Under the pieces are notes generated by a model. It saw only the letters and a program-made list of their open reading frames with translations. It had not been told where the DNA came from and did no database searches. A stretch of DNA of 36,430 nt from the NCBI GenBank assembly GCA_005881495.1, contig VBHI01000203.1, positions 1 to 36,430 of the forward strand, written 5' to 3'. Below are positions 1-7,176 of this stretch, piece by piece; position 1 is the stretch's first letter, and each line of letters starts with the position of its first letter. The stretch is from Chloroflexota bacterium. GTDB lineage: Bacteria; Chloroflexota; Ktedonobacteria; Ktedonobacterales; Ktedonobacteraceae. Both the position numbers and the translations under genes were made by a program.

Positions 1-74
1 GTTCTCATTTGATTTGAAGCACAAAACAGCATACAATTCTGACTCCTGGCTCAAAAGCATTCTTTCCAGTCCTG

Positions 75-491
75 GTGCCCGGTGTTCTCTTCTCCTGTGG
101 CGACTGTCATTCTGCGCAAGGCGACGGCGAGGTCAATGGCACAGGCATTGAAACGCCGATGTCGGTGACCTTGACTTTGAGCTTGCAGAAGGGGGCAAAC
201 ATCCCCGAACTGCGTTTCATTACGCCGCCGGGTAAAAAGCTCACGGTTGCCGACGAGGCTGGCTACTTCGTCACTACTGCGCACGGTCCCGATCTCTTCA
301 AGGATTCCCAGAAGGCGATACGCTATATGATCGATCACCTGGCCTCAGAGTATCACATGACACGCGAACAAGCCTATTGTCTGTGTGGCGCTGCGGTGGA
401 CTTAAAGATCAGCGAAATTGTGGATGCACCCAACTGGATCGTGTCGGCTTATTTGCCTTTGAGTATCTTTAACCCACAATCCGCAGTTTGA
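75..491 (+). pseudogene. Acetamidase/formamidase family, C-terminal fragment
   Basis: The 138 residues match the last third of the FmdA/AmdA acetamidase/formamidase family, which hydrolyses formamide or short amides to ammonia and the acid. The diagnostic stretch GDCHSAQGDGEVNGTGIE lies near the start, followed by the family's C-terminal region. Family members are usually about 300-400 residues, so most of the enzyme is missing. The reading frame is open back to a TGA at 15-17, and family-like residues (a PV.VPG pattern) already begin near position 60, so the GTG at 75 is probably not a true start. The upstream part is not seen in the other two frames of the first 60 bases. It is either a decayed remnant or a gene broken by a frameshift or rearrangement just outside the window. 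Family assignment is firm; pseudogene status is likely, not proven. Confidence 0.7.
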
Positions 492-556
492 TTGACAGTT
501 TTTGCGAAATTGGTAGTGTTGTAAACGTCAAATCGCGCTGGTCCTACATCGATCCA

Positions 557-1582
557 CTACGGAACAACAACCGATTTGATATTTGCCGGATCACTCCGCG
601 TCGCCTGCAGCGCCTTTTCGGCCTCGTGCAAGGGATAATATCCGGTGATAAGCGATTGAAGATCGATCCGACCAGCCGCTACGAGCGCAATGGCGTCTTC
701 ATACGTATTCGCATAGCGGAATATGCCGGTAAGTGTAATCTCGCGGTTTTGCAGGAATGACATTGGCACACTGACCTCTTCAGCAGGGCTCATACCAACC
801 GCAACAGCTCTGCCCGCTGGTCGAAGAGCGCGAATGCCCTCCAGGAGCGCCGCTGGATTCCCTGAACACTCGATGAGGACATCAGCTTCTCTCTGAGCCT
901 GTGCCAGCGATTCTTGCGCCACGTTGACGATGCGCGTTGCTCCCTGCCGTTTTGCTACCTCGAGTCGCTGCGGAGAGACGTCTGTCATCGTAATGTCAGT
1001 TGCGCCCAGGGCCAGTGCCACCTTCATCGTGACCAATCCAATGGGTCCGGCACCCGTTATCAGGATGGAATCCGCTCCCTTGAGCATGGCCTTGCGGCAG
1101 GCCCAGATTCCCACAGAGAGTGGCTCAATCAATGCGCCTTCTGCATCTGAGAGCGCATCGGGAAGTCGATAGGCGAAGCTTTCTGGAAGCGTGACATAGT
1201 TGGTAAACGCACCATCGATCGGCGGCGTGCCAAAGAAGCGCACGTTGGGACAGAGATTGTAATGCCCCGCGCGACACTGGCGACACACCCCATCGGGTAT
1301 CCCTGGTTCGATCGCGACACGCTCGCCGATGCGGTGGGGATTGACTCCTTCTCCTACCGCAACGATGATCCCTGACGATTCATGACCAAGAACAAGCGGT
1401 TGGCGCACCACATACGAGCCAATTTTTCCATGCTCGTAGTAGTGGACATCGGAACCACACACACCGACGGCCTTGATCTCGATCAAGACTTCTCTCAACC
1501 CTGGGGTGGGAACAGGGCGTTCTTCGATACGAATGTCGTGGGGCGCATAGAGCACCGCTGCTTGATTCTTCACCTTCTTCAT
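557..1582 (-). CDS. Zinc-dependent sorbitol/L-iditol dehydrogenase-like medium-chain dehydrogenase
   Basis: Medium-chain dehydrogenase of the sorbitol/threonine dehydrogenase branch, expected to oxidise a polyol or secondary alcohol with NAD(P). Seen: the catalytic-zinc site GVCGSDVHYYEHG, then GHE, the FFGTPPIDGAF stretch typical of sorbitol dehydrogenases, the IEPLSV segment carrying a further zinc ligand, and the nucleotide-binding ITGAGPIGL. Of the four structural-zinc cysteines three remain (VCRQC and NLCP); the first position is Asp (GIPDGVC). The start is uncertain: ATG at 1582 gives the family's usual N-terminus but its GGAGAG lies directly against the ATG, whereas an ATG at 1603 adds seven residues and has no clear ribosome site. 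It is a single gene transcribed toward the acetamidase fragment. The substrate cannot be fixed from sequence. Confidence 0.88.
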   Translation of the reverse strand: MKKVKNQAAVLYAPHDIRIEERPVPTPGLREVLIEIKAVGVCGSDVHYYEHGKIGSYVVRQPLVLGHESSGIIVAVGEGVNPHRIGERVAIEPGIPDGVCRQCRAGHYNLCPNVRFFGTPPIDGAFTNYVTLPESFAYRLPDALSDAEGALIEPLSVGIWACRKAMLKGADSILITGAGPIGLVTMKVALALGATDITMTDVSPQRLEVAKRQGATRIVNVAQESLAQAQREADVLIECSGNPAALLEGIRALRPAGRAVAVGMSPAEEVSVPMSFLQNREITLTGIFRYANTYEDAIALVAAGRIDLQSLITGYYPLHEAEKALQATRSDPANIKSVVVP

Positions 1583-1806
1583 CTCTCCAACAAATAATGC
1601 CATATTTTAAGCATTTTGACTGTTTACATCTTTACATTACCACATTTCGTCTCTCTGCACATCGGCCCTTTGGACGATTTTTTCTTGCGCTCTTTGCCTT
1701 ATACTCTAGTTGACGCATCAGAGATGTCAATACACCTCTGACGGCGTTTGATGTGAAAGAGCTATCGGAACATTGAGTGATTACGTTCTGAAGGAAGGAA
1801 TGATGA

Positions 1807-2541
1807 ATGACACAGATCAGTGCAACTCCACAGCGACTCTATCTTATGCAACTAGGGACCTCGACCATCCCAACGACTCCTCAGCCGTCGGCAGGGTCGG
1901 CGGGGTGCTATCTTGTTCAGACCAGTGATGGCAAGAACATTCTCATCGATAGTGGGCTTCCCGCAGACTATACGCCACCGCCAGGGATGCCGCCAGCTGA
2001 GAATGAAAAAAATGTGCTTGAGCATCTGGCCGATCTTGGTCTGCATCCTGACGATATCGATCTTCTCATCTGTACCCATTTCGACGTGGACCATGCGGGC
2101 TATCACGATGCTTTTCTGAAGGCGGAACTCATCGTCCAGCGTGAACACTATGCACTGGCGCGCAGCGGACATGCGCGTTTTGCTGCCGCACGCGCGCACT
2201 GGGATCACCCGGCACTGCGTTATCAACTGGTTGAGGGAGACACCGAGCTGCTGCCCGGACTCTTGCTGATTGAGACCAGCGGGCATGCACCTGGGCATCA
2301 GTCGGTCCTGGTGGGCCTGCCGCAGACAGGCCCAGTGCTACTGGCAATCGACGCGGTTGTCCTGCAACGCCTTTTTACCCCTGATCGAAAGGCCTGGCCG
2401 CTTGAGAACGAGGAGCAATTGCGCGCCAGCACGCGCAAACTCCTGGATCTAGTCGAGCGTGAGCACGTGGCACTGGTCATCTTTGGCCATGATGGTCAGC
2501 AGTGGCAAACGCTCAAGAAAGCACCAGCCTATTACGAGTGA
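1807..2541 (+). CDS. Metallo-beta-lactamase fold hydrolase, AHL-lactonase (AttM/AiiB)-like
   Basis: A 244-residue metallo-beta-lactamase-fold protein resembling the N-acyl-homoserine lactonase family, enzymes that open the lactone ring of quorum-sensing signals and related lactones. The metal motif is THFDVDHAG (residues 90-98); the second histidine of the usual HxHxDH is Asp here, a variant common in this subfamily. Later metal-site residues are visible in GHAPGHQS, the AID segment and FGHDG near the C-terminus. ILIDSGLP is the usual strand preceding the active site. The start is set by AAGGAAGG eight bases upstream of ATG 1807. No LuxI/LuxR genes are nearby, so a signalling role is not supported by context, and a general lactonase is equally possible. 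Confidence 0.85.
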   Translation: MTQISATPQRLYLMQLGTSTIPTTPQPSAGSAGCYLVQTSDGKNILIDSGLPADYTPPPGMPPAENEKNVLEHLADLGLHPDDIDLLICTHFDVDHAGYHDAFLKAELIVQREHYALARSGHARFAAARAHWDHPALRYQLVEGDTELLPGLLLIETSGHAPGHQSVLVGLPQTGPVLLAIDAVVLQRLFTPDRKAWPLENEEQLRASTRKLLDLVEREHVALVIFGHDGQQWQTLKKAPAYYE

Positions 2542-2566
2542 TACACCGGCTACCACCAGATCCCAA

Positions 2567-2761
2567 GGTGCACTCATTGTGAGTGAGACGACCACTGGCC
2601 CGGCATCTTCGGCTGGTCTGAGGGTTGGAGACGTGATCGTTCAGCTCGATAACACACCAGTGACCAATGTCCAATCACTGGGGGATGCTCTCTTGAGCAA
2701 GAGCCCAAGTGACACCATGGCCGTGAAGATCTACCGTGGCAGCCAGCAAATGACGGTTAAC
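2567..2761 (+). pseudogene. PDZ-domain fragment of an HtrA/DegP-type protease
   Basis: About 65 residues read as a PDZ domain: GALIV, SAGLRVGDVIVQLD, NTPVTNVQSLGDAL and the terminal strand VKIYRGSQQMTVN. This is the C-terminal domain layout of HtrA/DegP serine proteases, where PDZ binds exposed C-termini of substrates. No protease domain precedes it: the frame upstream lies inside the metallo-hydrolase gene, and the residues following (to a stop at 2849-2851) look unrelated. It therefore appears to be a stranded fragment of a duplicated or deleted htrA gene. It lies immediately after the hydrolase stop with no own ribosome site. Confidence 0.62.
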
Positions 2762-2819
2762 GAAGTATGTATGGGCTGGCTCGCTTTGATCTGCTCCGCT
2801 TGCGAGTCCTCTTCAGGCA

Positions 2820-3185
2820 TCACTCAAAGTGCGCCCCCTTATCGCGCATAATGTCTAATGCCTCTTCCTCGCGGCCAGGGGCTTTGACTGCAACGATCGT
2901 GTGCCCAATGTCGTACTGGTTATCATAGTAGCGACTCTCATCGTCAGAGAAACCCAGGTCCCTGAGTTGATTGGCAAGAGCTTCGTGAGAAGCAGTCTTA
3001 TCAGACCTAAAGAGTTTTGTCATCCCTTGCCAAAAATTAGTGCCATGTTTCTCGCTCTCAGCATGGCCAAAATAGTAAATCTGGCCGGAACTAAATCCTG
3101 CGTTCCGCAGATCCTCTACAGCCTCGTCGGCCAGCTCATCGTCATCGAATACACCGACAGCAGTTTGATGCGCATAGATCGCCAT
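2820..3185 (-). CDS. General stress protein, YflT/GSP17M-like domain
   Basis: A 121-residue soluble protein with the N-terminal pattern of the heat-induced stress protein YflT family: a short strand (AVGVFDDDELADEAVEDLRNAGF), a Tyr-rich turn (QIYYFGH), and a second similar half ending in GHTIVAVKAPGREEEALDIMRDKGA. In Bacillus such proteins belong to the general stress regulon; their biochemical role is unknown. The ATG at 3185 is preceded by AAAGGAGAA at good spacing, so the start is firm. The gene converges on the PDZ fragment, whose open frame overlaps the 3' end by about 30 bases. It is preceded by a promoter-containing gap of about 280 bp. Confidence 0.75.
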   Translation of the reverse strand: MAIYAHQTAVGVFDDDELADEAVEDLRNAGFSSGQIYYFGHAESEKHGTNFWQGMTKLFRSDKTASHEALANQLRDLGFSDDESRYYDNQYDIGHTIVAVKAPGREEEALDIMRDKGAHFE

Positions 3186-3466
3186 ATTTGTTCTCCTTTA
3201 CACATACATCTTGCAAAATTGCTCGCTTTAGAGGTTACTCTAGCAAAGTTGCTTGTATTTATTACGTAGGAGGTGGGGTTGTGTTACAAAAAATTCCGAA
3301 AGAATTTTAAATGCATGAGGCTTCACTCTTGTTCAGTTTAAACGATCACTCCGAACAGTCTAGCAACCAATGCAACCTGGCGTGACCAGAAGCAAAGATT
3401 GGCGTCTTTGGGAGGCAAAGATTGACATAATAAACCATAGTTAGGAAAATATTAAAGGAGGCAGGG

Positions 3467-3688
3467 TTGCCCTATATCCATTTCCATGACTTGCGGCATA
3501 GTGCGGCGTCGATCTTGTTGTGCATGGGTGTCAATATCAAGGTGATACAGGAATTGTTAGGACATAGTGACATTTCTATCACGCTGAAAACATATTCACA
3601 CTTGCTCCCATCGATGCAGCAAGAGGTAGTAGAAACGTGGAATGAAGTGTTTGGAGAGGGTGACGAAGAGAACAAGAAGCGGGAGTAA
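3467..3688 (+). pseudogene. Tyrosine recombinase/phage integrase, C-terminal fragment
   Basis: Seventy-three residues corresponding to the end of a phage-type integrase. Visible are HDLRHSAAS (box II His and catalytic Arg), LLGHSDISITLKTYSHL (His and the nucleophilic Tyr), and LPSMQQEVVE, a tail common in Gram-positive and Chloroflexota integrases. The core-binding domain and the first catalytic Arg are absent, so it cannot recombine alone. Oddly, the fragment starts with TTG behind a perfect AAAGGAGG at 3454-3461, so it may be translated. It lies about 120 bp from the 3' end of the initiator tRNA gene, the usual insertion side for such elements, and probably marks a lost integrative element. 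Confidence 0.72.
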
Positions 3689-3694
3689 TACGGC

Positions 3695-3717
3695 TTTTGC
3701 TCTCAGTTTTGCTCTCA
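3695..3717 (+). repeat. 12-bp tandem duplication after the integrase fragment
   Basis: TTTTGCTCTCA occurs at 3695-3705 and again at 3707-3717, a 12-bp period with two copies, seven bases after the integrase fragment stop. It could be a scar of element excision or a chance duplication. No matching copy was noticed on the other side of the tRNA. Confidence 0.5.
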
Positions 3718-3764
3718 ATCCTGGTTTTTACTCAGTGGCGTTTTTTCGGTTGATGGTATAAAGC

Positions 3765-3802
3765 AAGGCAGGAAGCGATTTTGTAGAGATGCTTCCTGCC
3801 TT
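3765..3802 (-). terminator. Hairpin downstream of the initiator tRNA
   Basis: Perfect 12-bp arms AAGGCAGGAAGC (3765-3776) and GCTTCCTGCCTT (3791-3802) enclose a 14-base loop. The hairpin begins six bases beyond the 3' CCA of the tRNA on the minus strand and is followed there by a modest T-rich stretch. It probably ends the tRNA transcript. There is no strong T-run on either side, so efficiency is uncertain. Confidence 0.5.
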
Positions 3803-3807
3803 CATCC

Positions 3808-3883
3808 TGGTAGCGGGGGGAGGATTCGAACCTCCGGCCTTTGGGTTATGAGCCCAACGAGCTAACCACTGCTCCACCCCGCG
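3808..3883 (-). tRNA. Initiator tRNA-fMet (CAT anticodon)
   Basis: A 76-base cloverleaf on the minus strand with encoded CCA at its 3' end. Acceptor CGCGGGG pairs with CCCCGCT, leaving an unpaired C1 x U72 end. The anticodon loop is CTCATAA (anticodon CAT) on a stem with three consecutive G:C pairs (TTGGG/CCCAA), and the D-stem GAGC/GCTC has the A11:U24 pair. These three traits (mismatched 1-72, the GGG/CCC anticodon stem, and A11:U24) identify an initiator rather than elongator tRNA-Met. E. coli uses A at 72; here it is U, which also prevents pairing. The T-arm is GGAGG-TTCGAAT-CCTCC. The fmt gene, which formylates the charged form, lies 4 kb away. Confidence 0.95.
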
Positions 3884-4020
3884 TCACTCATTTACTACGG
3901 CTTCCATAGGATACTACAAAGATGGTGGCTTGTCAACTATCATATTTGGCCTATATCGCACGAAAAAAGTAGACAAAAGGCCTGCAACTTCGTTAGAATG
4001 CTATAAGTGAAACACGTGAT

Positions 4021-4056
4021 GGGTATAGAGATGGGGGCAGGTATAGGGGTAAGGGG
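4021..4056 (+). promoter_or_regulatory. Purine-rich G-run leader, possible G-quadruplex
   Basis: Four G-runs (4021-4023, 4033-4037, 4046-4049, 4053-4056) separated by gaps of 9, 8 and 3 bases end ten bases before the ruvX start. The purine-rich tract GGTATGGAGAG also supplies the only ribosome-site-like bases. A quadruplex in the transcript leader is possible but the loops are long. Confidence 0.35.
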
Positions 4057-4065
4057 TATGGAGAG

Positions 4066-4584
4066 ATGACGCGACTGATAGCGCTGGATGTTGGAGAGGC
4101 GAGAATAGGGGTGGCTGTGAGCGATGCGATGGGATTGCTGGCCTCGCCTTATACGACTCTGCAAGTTGATCGAGGCGATGAGATGAGGGTATGGGCGGCG
4201 ATACAGCGATGTATCGATGAAACGGAGGCGGAAGGCCTTGTGATAGGTTTACCGATTAGCCTGGATGGGCAGATTCATGCGCAAGGGGAACGTGTGCAGG
4301 CGTTTGCTGAACGCCTAAAGCAACATATCGCCATCCCGATGACGTTTTGGGATGAGCGTCTTTCAACGGTTGAGGCGCAACGTTTGCTTGTTGAACGCAA
4401 CGACCAGGAGAGAGGGAAGCGCCAGAGGGGGAGAGGTCAGAGTTCGCAGCAGGGACGAAGGCACGCCAAGCGACGGCAGAAGGGACAGAGGGGAGGCCAC
4501 GAGATCGATGCCATGGCCGCGGCCGTTTTTCTACAGGAGTACCTGGATTCCCTGGGGCGCGAAATAGAGGAAACGACTTTATGA
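4066..4584 (+). CDS. ruvX: RuvX/YqgF-family Holliday-junction resolvase-like nuclease
   Basis: An RNase H-fold nuclease of the YqgF/RuvX family, implicated in pre-16S rRNA 5' maturation and proposed as a junction resolvase. Seen: the first strand with its catalytic Asp (LIALDVGEARIGVAVSD, D8), the GLPISLDG turn, DERLSTVEAQRLL, and the C-terminal EIDAMAAAVFLQEYLD supplying the last acidic residue. At 172 residues it is longer than the usual 135-150: between LVERN and EIDAMAA sits an expanded Arg/Lys/Gln/Gly segment (about residues 111-147) encoded by a purine-rich tract. The stop overlaps the mltG start by four bases (ATGA), so the two are translationally coupled. The start follows GGAGAG with almost no spacing. 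Confidence 0.9.
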   Translation: MTRLIALDVGEARIGVAVSDAMGLLASPYTTLQVDRGDEMRVWAAIQRCIDETEAEGLVIGLPISLDGQIHAQGERVQAFAERLKQHIAIPMTFWDERLSTVEAQRLLVERNDQERGKRQRGRGQSSQQGRRHAKRRQKGQRGGHEIDAMAAAVFLQEYLDSLGREIEETTL

Positions 4585-5675
4585 AACGAAGAAGTGCACG
4601 TGGCTCCATCATAGCTGTATTATTGCTTGGCTTCCTGATTTTTGGCCTGGTCTACTTTGCGTGGAACACGGCCGCCGCGATTTTTCAGCCGGTGGATGCT
4701 CCTAGACAAGGAAGAGATATTCCCATTAAGATTTACACGGGCGAAACGACTACCGTGCTTGCAAATGATTTACAGGCAAAGGGATTGATTCGCAATGCGT
4801 TGGCGTTCCGCCTATGGGCGCGCATCAAGGGCTTGGATGTGCAATTGCAGCCAGGAGATTATTACCATCTGAACACAAGTATGACCATCAGCGATATCAT
4901 TGACCAACTGCTCACTACTTCACCCGATACGGTTTATGTGACGATTCCAGAAGGATATCGTATCGAGCAGATTGCGCGCGCCTTTGCAGAGGCGGGGCTG
5001 GTCAAATTCAACCAACAAGATTTTCTGAAGTACGCGCTACATCCAGACAAGTTTCCTGATGCAAGCAAATATCCTATCCTGAAGCTCATTCCGCGCGGTC
5101 ATAGTATGGAGGGATTGCTCTTTCCCGCGACCTACGATATTCCTATCGATGGCACGACGGGAGACGTGATGAATAGGATGTTGACGGCCTTCGATGACTA
5201 TGCGCAGAAATATGGGTTGGTAGCAACGGCCAGGGCGCACGGCGTGAAAGAGTACCAGATGGTGATACTGGCTTCAATTATTCAAAGGGAAATACTCCAT
5301 AGTAGTGATGCTCCTGGAGTGGCCGGTGTGTATTGGAACCGCGCTTTTAGTACCGTGCACAATGATACAGCGGGCTTTCTTGGGGCTGACCCAACGGTGC
5401 AGTATGCCCGCGATACGGAGAACCCACCCAAGGAGTACTGGCTGCCATTGGCGGGCACAGGGAAAAATATTGCCCCCAACAGTCCCTGGAATACCTATAC
5501 CTTCAAGGGGCTGCCGCCAACGCCGATCTGTAGCCCTGGGCTGGCCACGCTGCAGGCCGCCGCGTCTCCGACGAAGTCGAATTACTTCTACTTTTTTAAC
5601 ACAAAAAGCGGGAGTGTTGTGTATGCAACCACGTACAACGAGTTTTTGCAGAAATATAACTCAATGCCACATTAA
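4581..5675 (+). CDS. mltG: Endolytic murein transglycosylase MltG (YceG-like)
   Basis: A membrane-anchored endolytic transglycosylase that cleaves nascent glycan strands and is thought to set their length. It has a short basic N-terminus, one transmembrane helix (about residues 9-30), a LysM-like region, and the YceG catalytic domain. The motif ILASIIQRE keeps the catalytic Glu (E237, equivalent to E. coli E218), while the preceding partner Glu (E. coli E216) is Gln. Downstream the family signature GVYWNRAF, ADPTVQYA, NTYTFKGLPPTPICSPGLATLQAAASP and YFYFF is intact. Length (364) is normal. It follows ruvX with a four-base overlap, a gene order often seen in Gram-positive bacteria, and is followed 17 bases later by uppP, giving a small cell-wall unit. 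Confidence 0.95.
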   Translation: MKRRSARGSIIAVLLLGFLIFGLVYFAWNTAAAIFQPVDAPRQGRDIPIKIYTGETTTVLANDLQAKGLIRNALAFRLWARIKGLDVQLQPGDYYHLNTSMTISDIIDQLLTTSPDTVYVTIPEGYRIEQIARAFAEAGLVKFNQQDFLKYALHPDKFPDASKYPILKLIPRGHSMEGLLFPATYDIPIDGTTGDVMNRMLTAFDDYAQKYGLVATARAHGVKEYQMVILASIIQREILHSSDAPGVAGVYWNRAFSTVHNDTAGFLGADPTVQYARDTENPPKEYWLPLAGTGKNIAPNSPWNTYTFKGLPPTPICSPGLATLQAAASPTKSNYFYFFNTKSGSVVYATTYNEFLQKYNSMPH

Positions 5676-5692
5676 AGAGAGTAAGTAGCAAC

Positions 5693-6589
5693 ATGAACCT
5701 GAACATCTGGCAAACTCTTTTTCTGGCCATGCTACAAGGCGTGACGGAACTGTTCCCTATAAGCAGTCTTGGCCATACCGTGATCATTCCGGCACTCCTG
5801 GGCTGGGGTGACCTTGTACACGACCCAGGATTTTTACCCTTGATCGTAGCACTGCACCTGGGTACCAGTATTGCACTATTTATTTATTTCTGGCGTGTCT
5901 GGTTTCAGGTAGGGCGGAGCGTGGTAAAGAGCGTCAAGGATGGCGAAGTGAAGAGAGGGACCGAGGAGTGGGTGAGTTTTCTGATTATCATCGGCTGCAT
6001 ACCTGGGGGATTGTTTGGCGTTTTTTTAGAGAAGCCGCTCAAGGTGCTGTTTGCCTCTCCGCTGGTTGCTTCTGTGTTCTTAGTGGTCAATGGTTCATTG
6101 CTCTTTCTTGGTGAGCGTCTGCGCCGCCGGGCAGAGGCAAAAATGCAGGTAGAGAATGTTGATGTCAAAGAGCGAGAGGCACGGTTTCGCCCGCTTTCTT
6201 CCCTATCCTGGATGGAGGCCATTATGATCGGTTTTGCCCAGGCGCTCGCACTGATCCCGGGTATATCGCGTTCGGGCGTTACCATGGTGGCAGGACTGGG
6301 AGTTCGTCTCAATCACGAGGACGCGGCTCGTTACTCATTTTTGCTGGGGACGCCGCTGATAGGTGCGGCGGCGCTGCTGGAGGTGCCACAACTTTTTAGC
6401 CAGTCTTTGCAAGTTTTGCTGCTGGTCTTATTGGGAATGGTCGTGGCAGGAGTGGCAGCTTATTTGAGTACCAGGTTCCTGATGAAATATTTTGAGACGG
6501 GGCGGCTCTATCCTTTTGCCTATTATTGCTGGGCAGCGGGTTTATTGTCGCTCTTTCTTTTCCTCTTTGTTATACCAGGACGTGGGTAA
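5693..6589 (+). CDS. uppP: Undecaprenyl-diphosphatase UppP (BacA)
   Basis: A polytopic membrane phosphatase that turns undecaprenyl diphosphate into the monophosphate lipid carrier for peptidoglycan and other wall polymers; overproduction classically gives bacitracin resistance. The two hallmark motifs are present: QGVTELFPISSLGH (residues 15-28, with E19 and H28), and ALIPGISRSGVTMVAGL with its conserved Arg. The first acidic position of the E..E pair is Gln, as in many homologues, and SSLGH replaces the common SSSGH. There are about seven or eight hydrophobic spans and a charged cytoplasmic loop (about residues 141-165). It lies 17 bases after mltG and is probably cotranscribed. The Shine-Dalgarno is weak. 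Confidence 0.95.
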   Translation: MNLNIWQTLFLAMLQGVTELFPISSLGHTVIIPALLGWGDLVHDPGFLPLIVALHLGTSIALFIYFWRVWFQVGRSVVKSVKDGEVKRGTEEWVSFLIIIGCIPGGLFGVFLEKPLKVLFASPLVASVFLVVNGSLLFLGERLRRRAEAKMQVENVDVKEREARFRPLSSLSWMEAIMIGFAQALALIPGISRSGVTMVAGLGVRLNHEDAARYSFLLGTPLIGAAALLEVPQLFSQSLQVLLLVLLGMVVAGVAAYLSTRFLMKYFETGRLYPFAYYCWAAGLLSLFLFLFVIPGRG

Positions 6590-6626
6590 ATACCCAAAAT
6601 GGCTATTCTATTCCTGTATGTGCAGC

Positions 6627-6654
6627 TTGAATAGGTTTATACGTTTGATACAAT
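6627..6654 (+). promoter_or_regulatory. Promoter of the first small membrane protein
   Basis: TTGAAT (6627-6632) and TACAAT (6649-6654) are separated by 16 bases, about 60 bases before the ATG at 6713. This fits a housekeeping sigma promoter. Confidence 0.45.
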
Positions 6655-6712
6655 GGAGACGCTCTGGATAGGCCAGAGTAAATATTTTTAGAAGAGGTAG
6701 GTATAGACCCTG

Positions 6713-6913
6713 ATGAAGAATCCCGTGGCTTATTATGTAGTCATCGCCCTTGGCGTCGTAGCTCTCGTAATAGGTGGTTATCTGCTGGCTACCGCGACTG
6801 CGGCGGCTCCTCATCATTGGAGCAGCATTGGGGCAATTGCGGTTGGTGCTGTGCTGGTGGTCGGTGGCGTCGTTGGTATGTTTGTCATGAAGCCTACCAG
6901 AGCCGCCAAGTAA
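6713..6913 (+). CDS. Small two-helix membrane protein
   Basis: A 66-residue protein with two predicted transmembrane helices (about residues 5-28 and 37-60) joined by an Ala/His-rich turn (TAAAPHHWSS) and ending in a short basic tail (KPTRAAK). It shares the MKNP...YY opening and overall layout with the proteins at 7239 and 7494, and probably belongs to the same small family. No function is recognised. It has its own promoter-like sequence and is followed by a strong hairpin, so it is likely monocistronic. Confidence 0.7.
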   Translation: MKNPVAYYVVIALGVVALVIGGYLLATATAAAPHHWSSIGAIAVGAVLVVGGVVGMFVMKPTRAAK

Positions 6914-6936
6914 TCTTGACGGTTGCAATGGGAGGC

Positions 6937-6980
6937 GCGAAGAAGCACTAAGATGGAGACGTGTCTTAGTGCTTCTTCGC
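6937..6980 (+). terminator. Perfect 17-bp hairpin terminator
   Basis: Arms 6937-6953 (GCGAAGAAGCACTAAGA) and 6964-6980 are perfect reverse complements around a 10-base loop, 23 bases after the stop at 6913. A short T-rich stretch follows. Confidence 0.75.
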
Positions 6981-7018
6981 TGTTTCCGACCTGGCTACCT
7001 GGCTGGAGGTATATGAAA

Positions 7019-7140
7019 TAGAGTAAGGGTGTAGGGGCCGATAATGAACTTTAACAAATTCATCTGGATAGTAGAAAATCCCCAGCGATAAATCGGCGGT
7101 GGGCGCGATAAATCGGCCCCTACAGATGGTTCATACTCTA
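7019..7140. repeat. Palindromic REP/MITE-like element
   Basis: An intergenic element with nested inverted repeats: the outer tips are TAGAGTA (7019-7025) and TACTCTA (7134-7140), and the inner arms are GTAGGGGCCGAT (7031-7042) and ATCGGCCCCTAC (7112-7123). Inside, GCGATAAATCGGC is repeated directly at 7085-7097 and 7105-7117. It has no coding capacity. The structure suggests a small non-autonomous repeat dispersed in the genome, but only this copy is in the window. Confidence 0.65.
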
Positions 7141-7176
7141 CCTGATTGGTAATGTATTTAAAAAGCTGTAAGTGTC

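Noticed and set aside
41..56. 16-base identity GACTCCTGGCTCAAAA with about 8979-8994
   Set aside because: It looked like a duplicated breakpoint, but the match does not extend and no other similarity flanks it; chance in a 36-kb window is plausible.
488..760. 90-codon plus-strand frame
   Set aside because: It lies opposite the dehydrogenase gene's 3' end and has no homology pattern.
4256..4612. 118-codon minus-strand frame inside ruvX
   Set aside because: It is a shadow of ruvX and its purine-rich insertion; ruvX motifs are clear.
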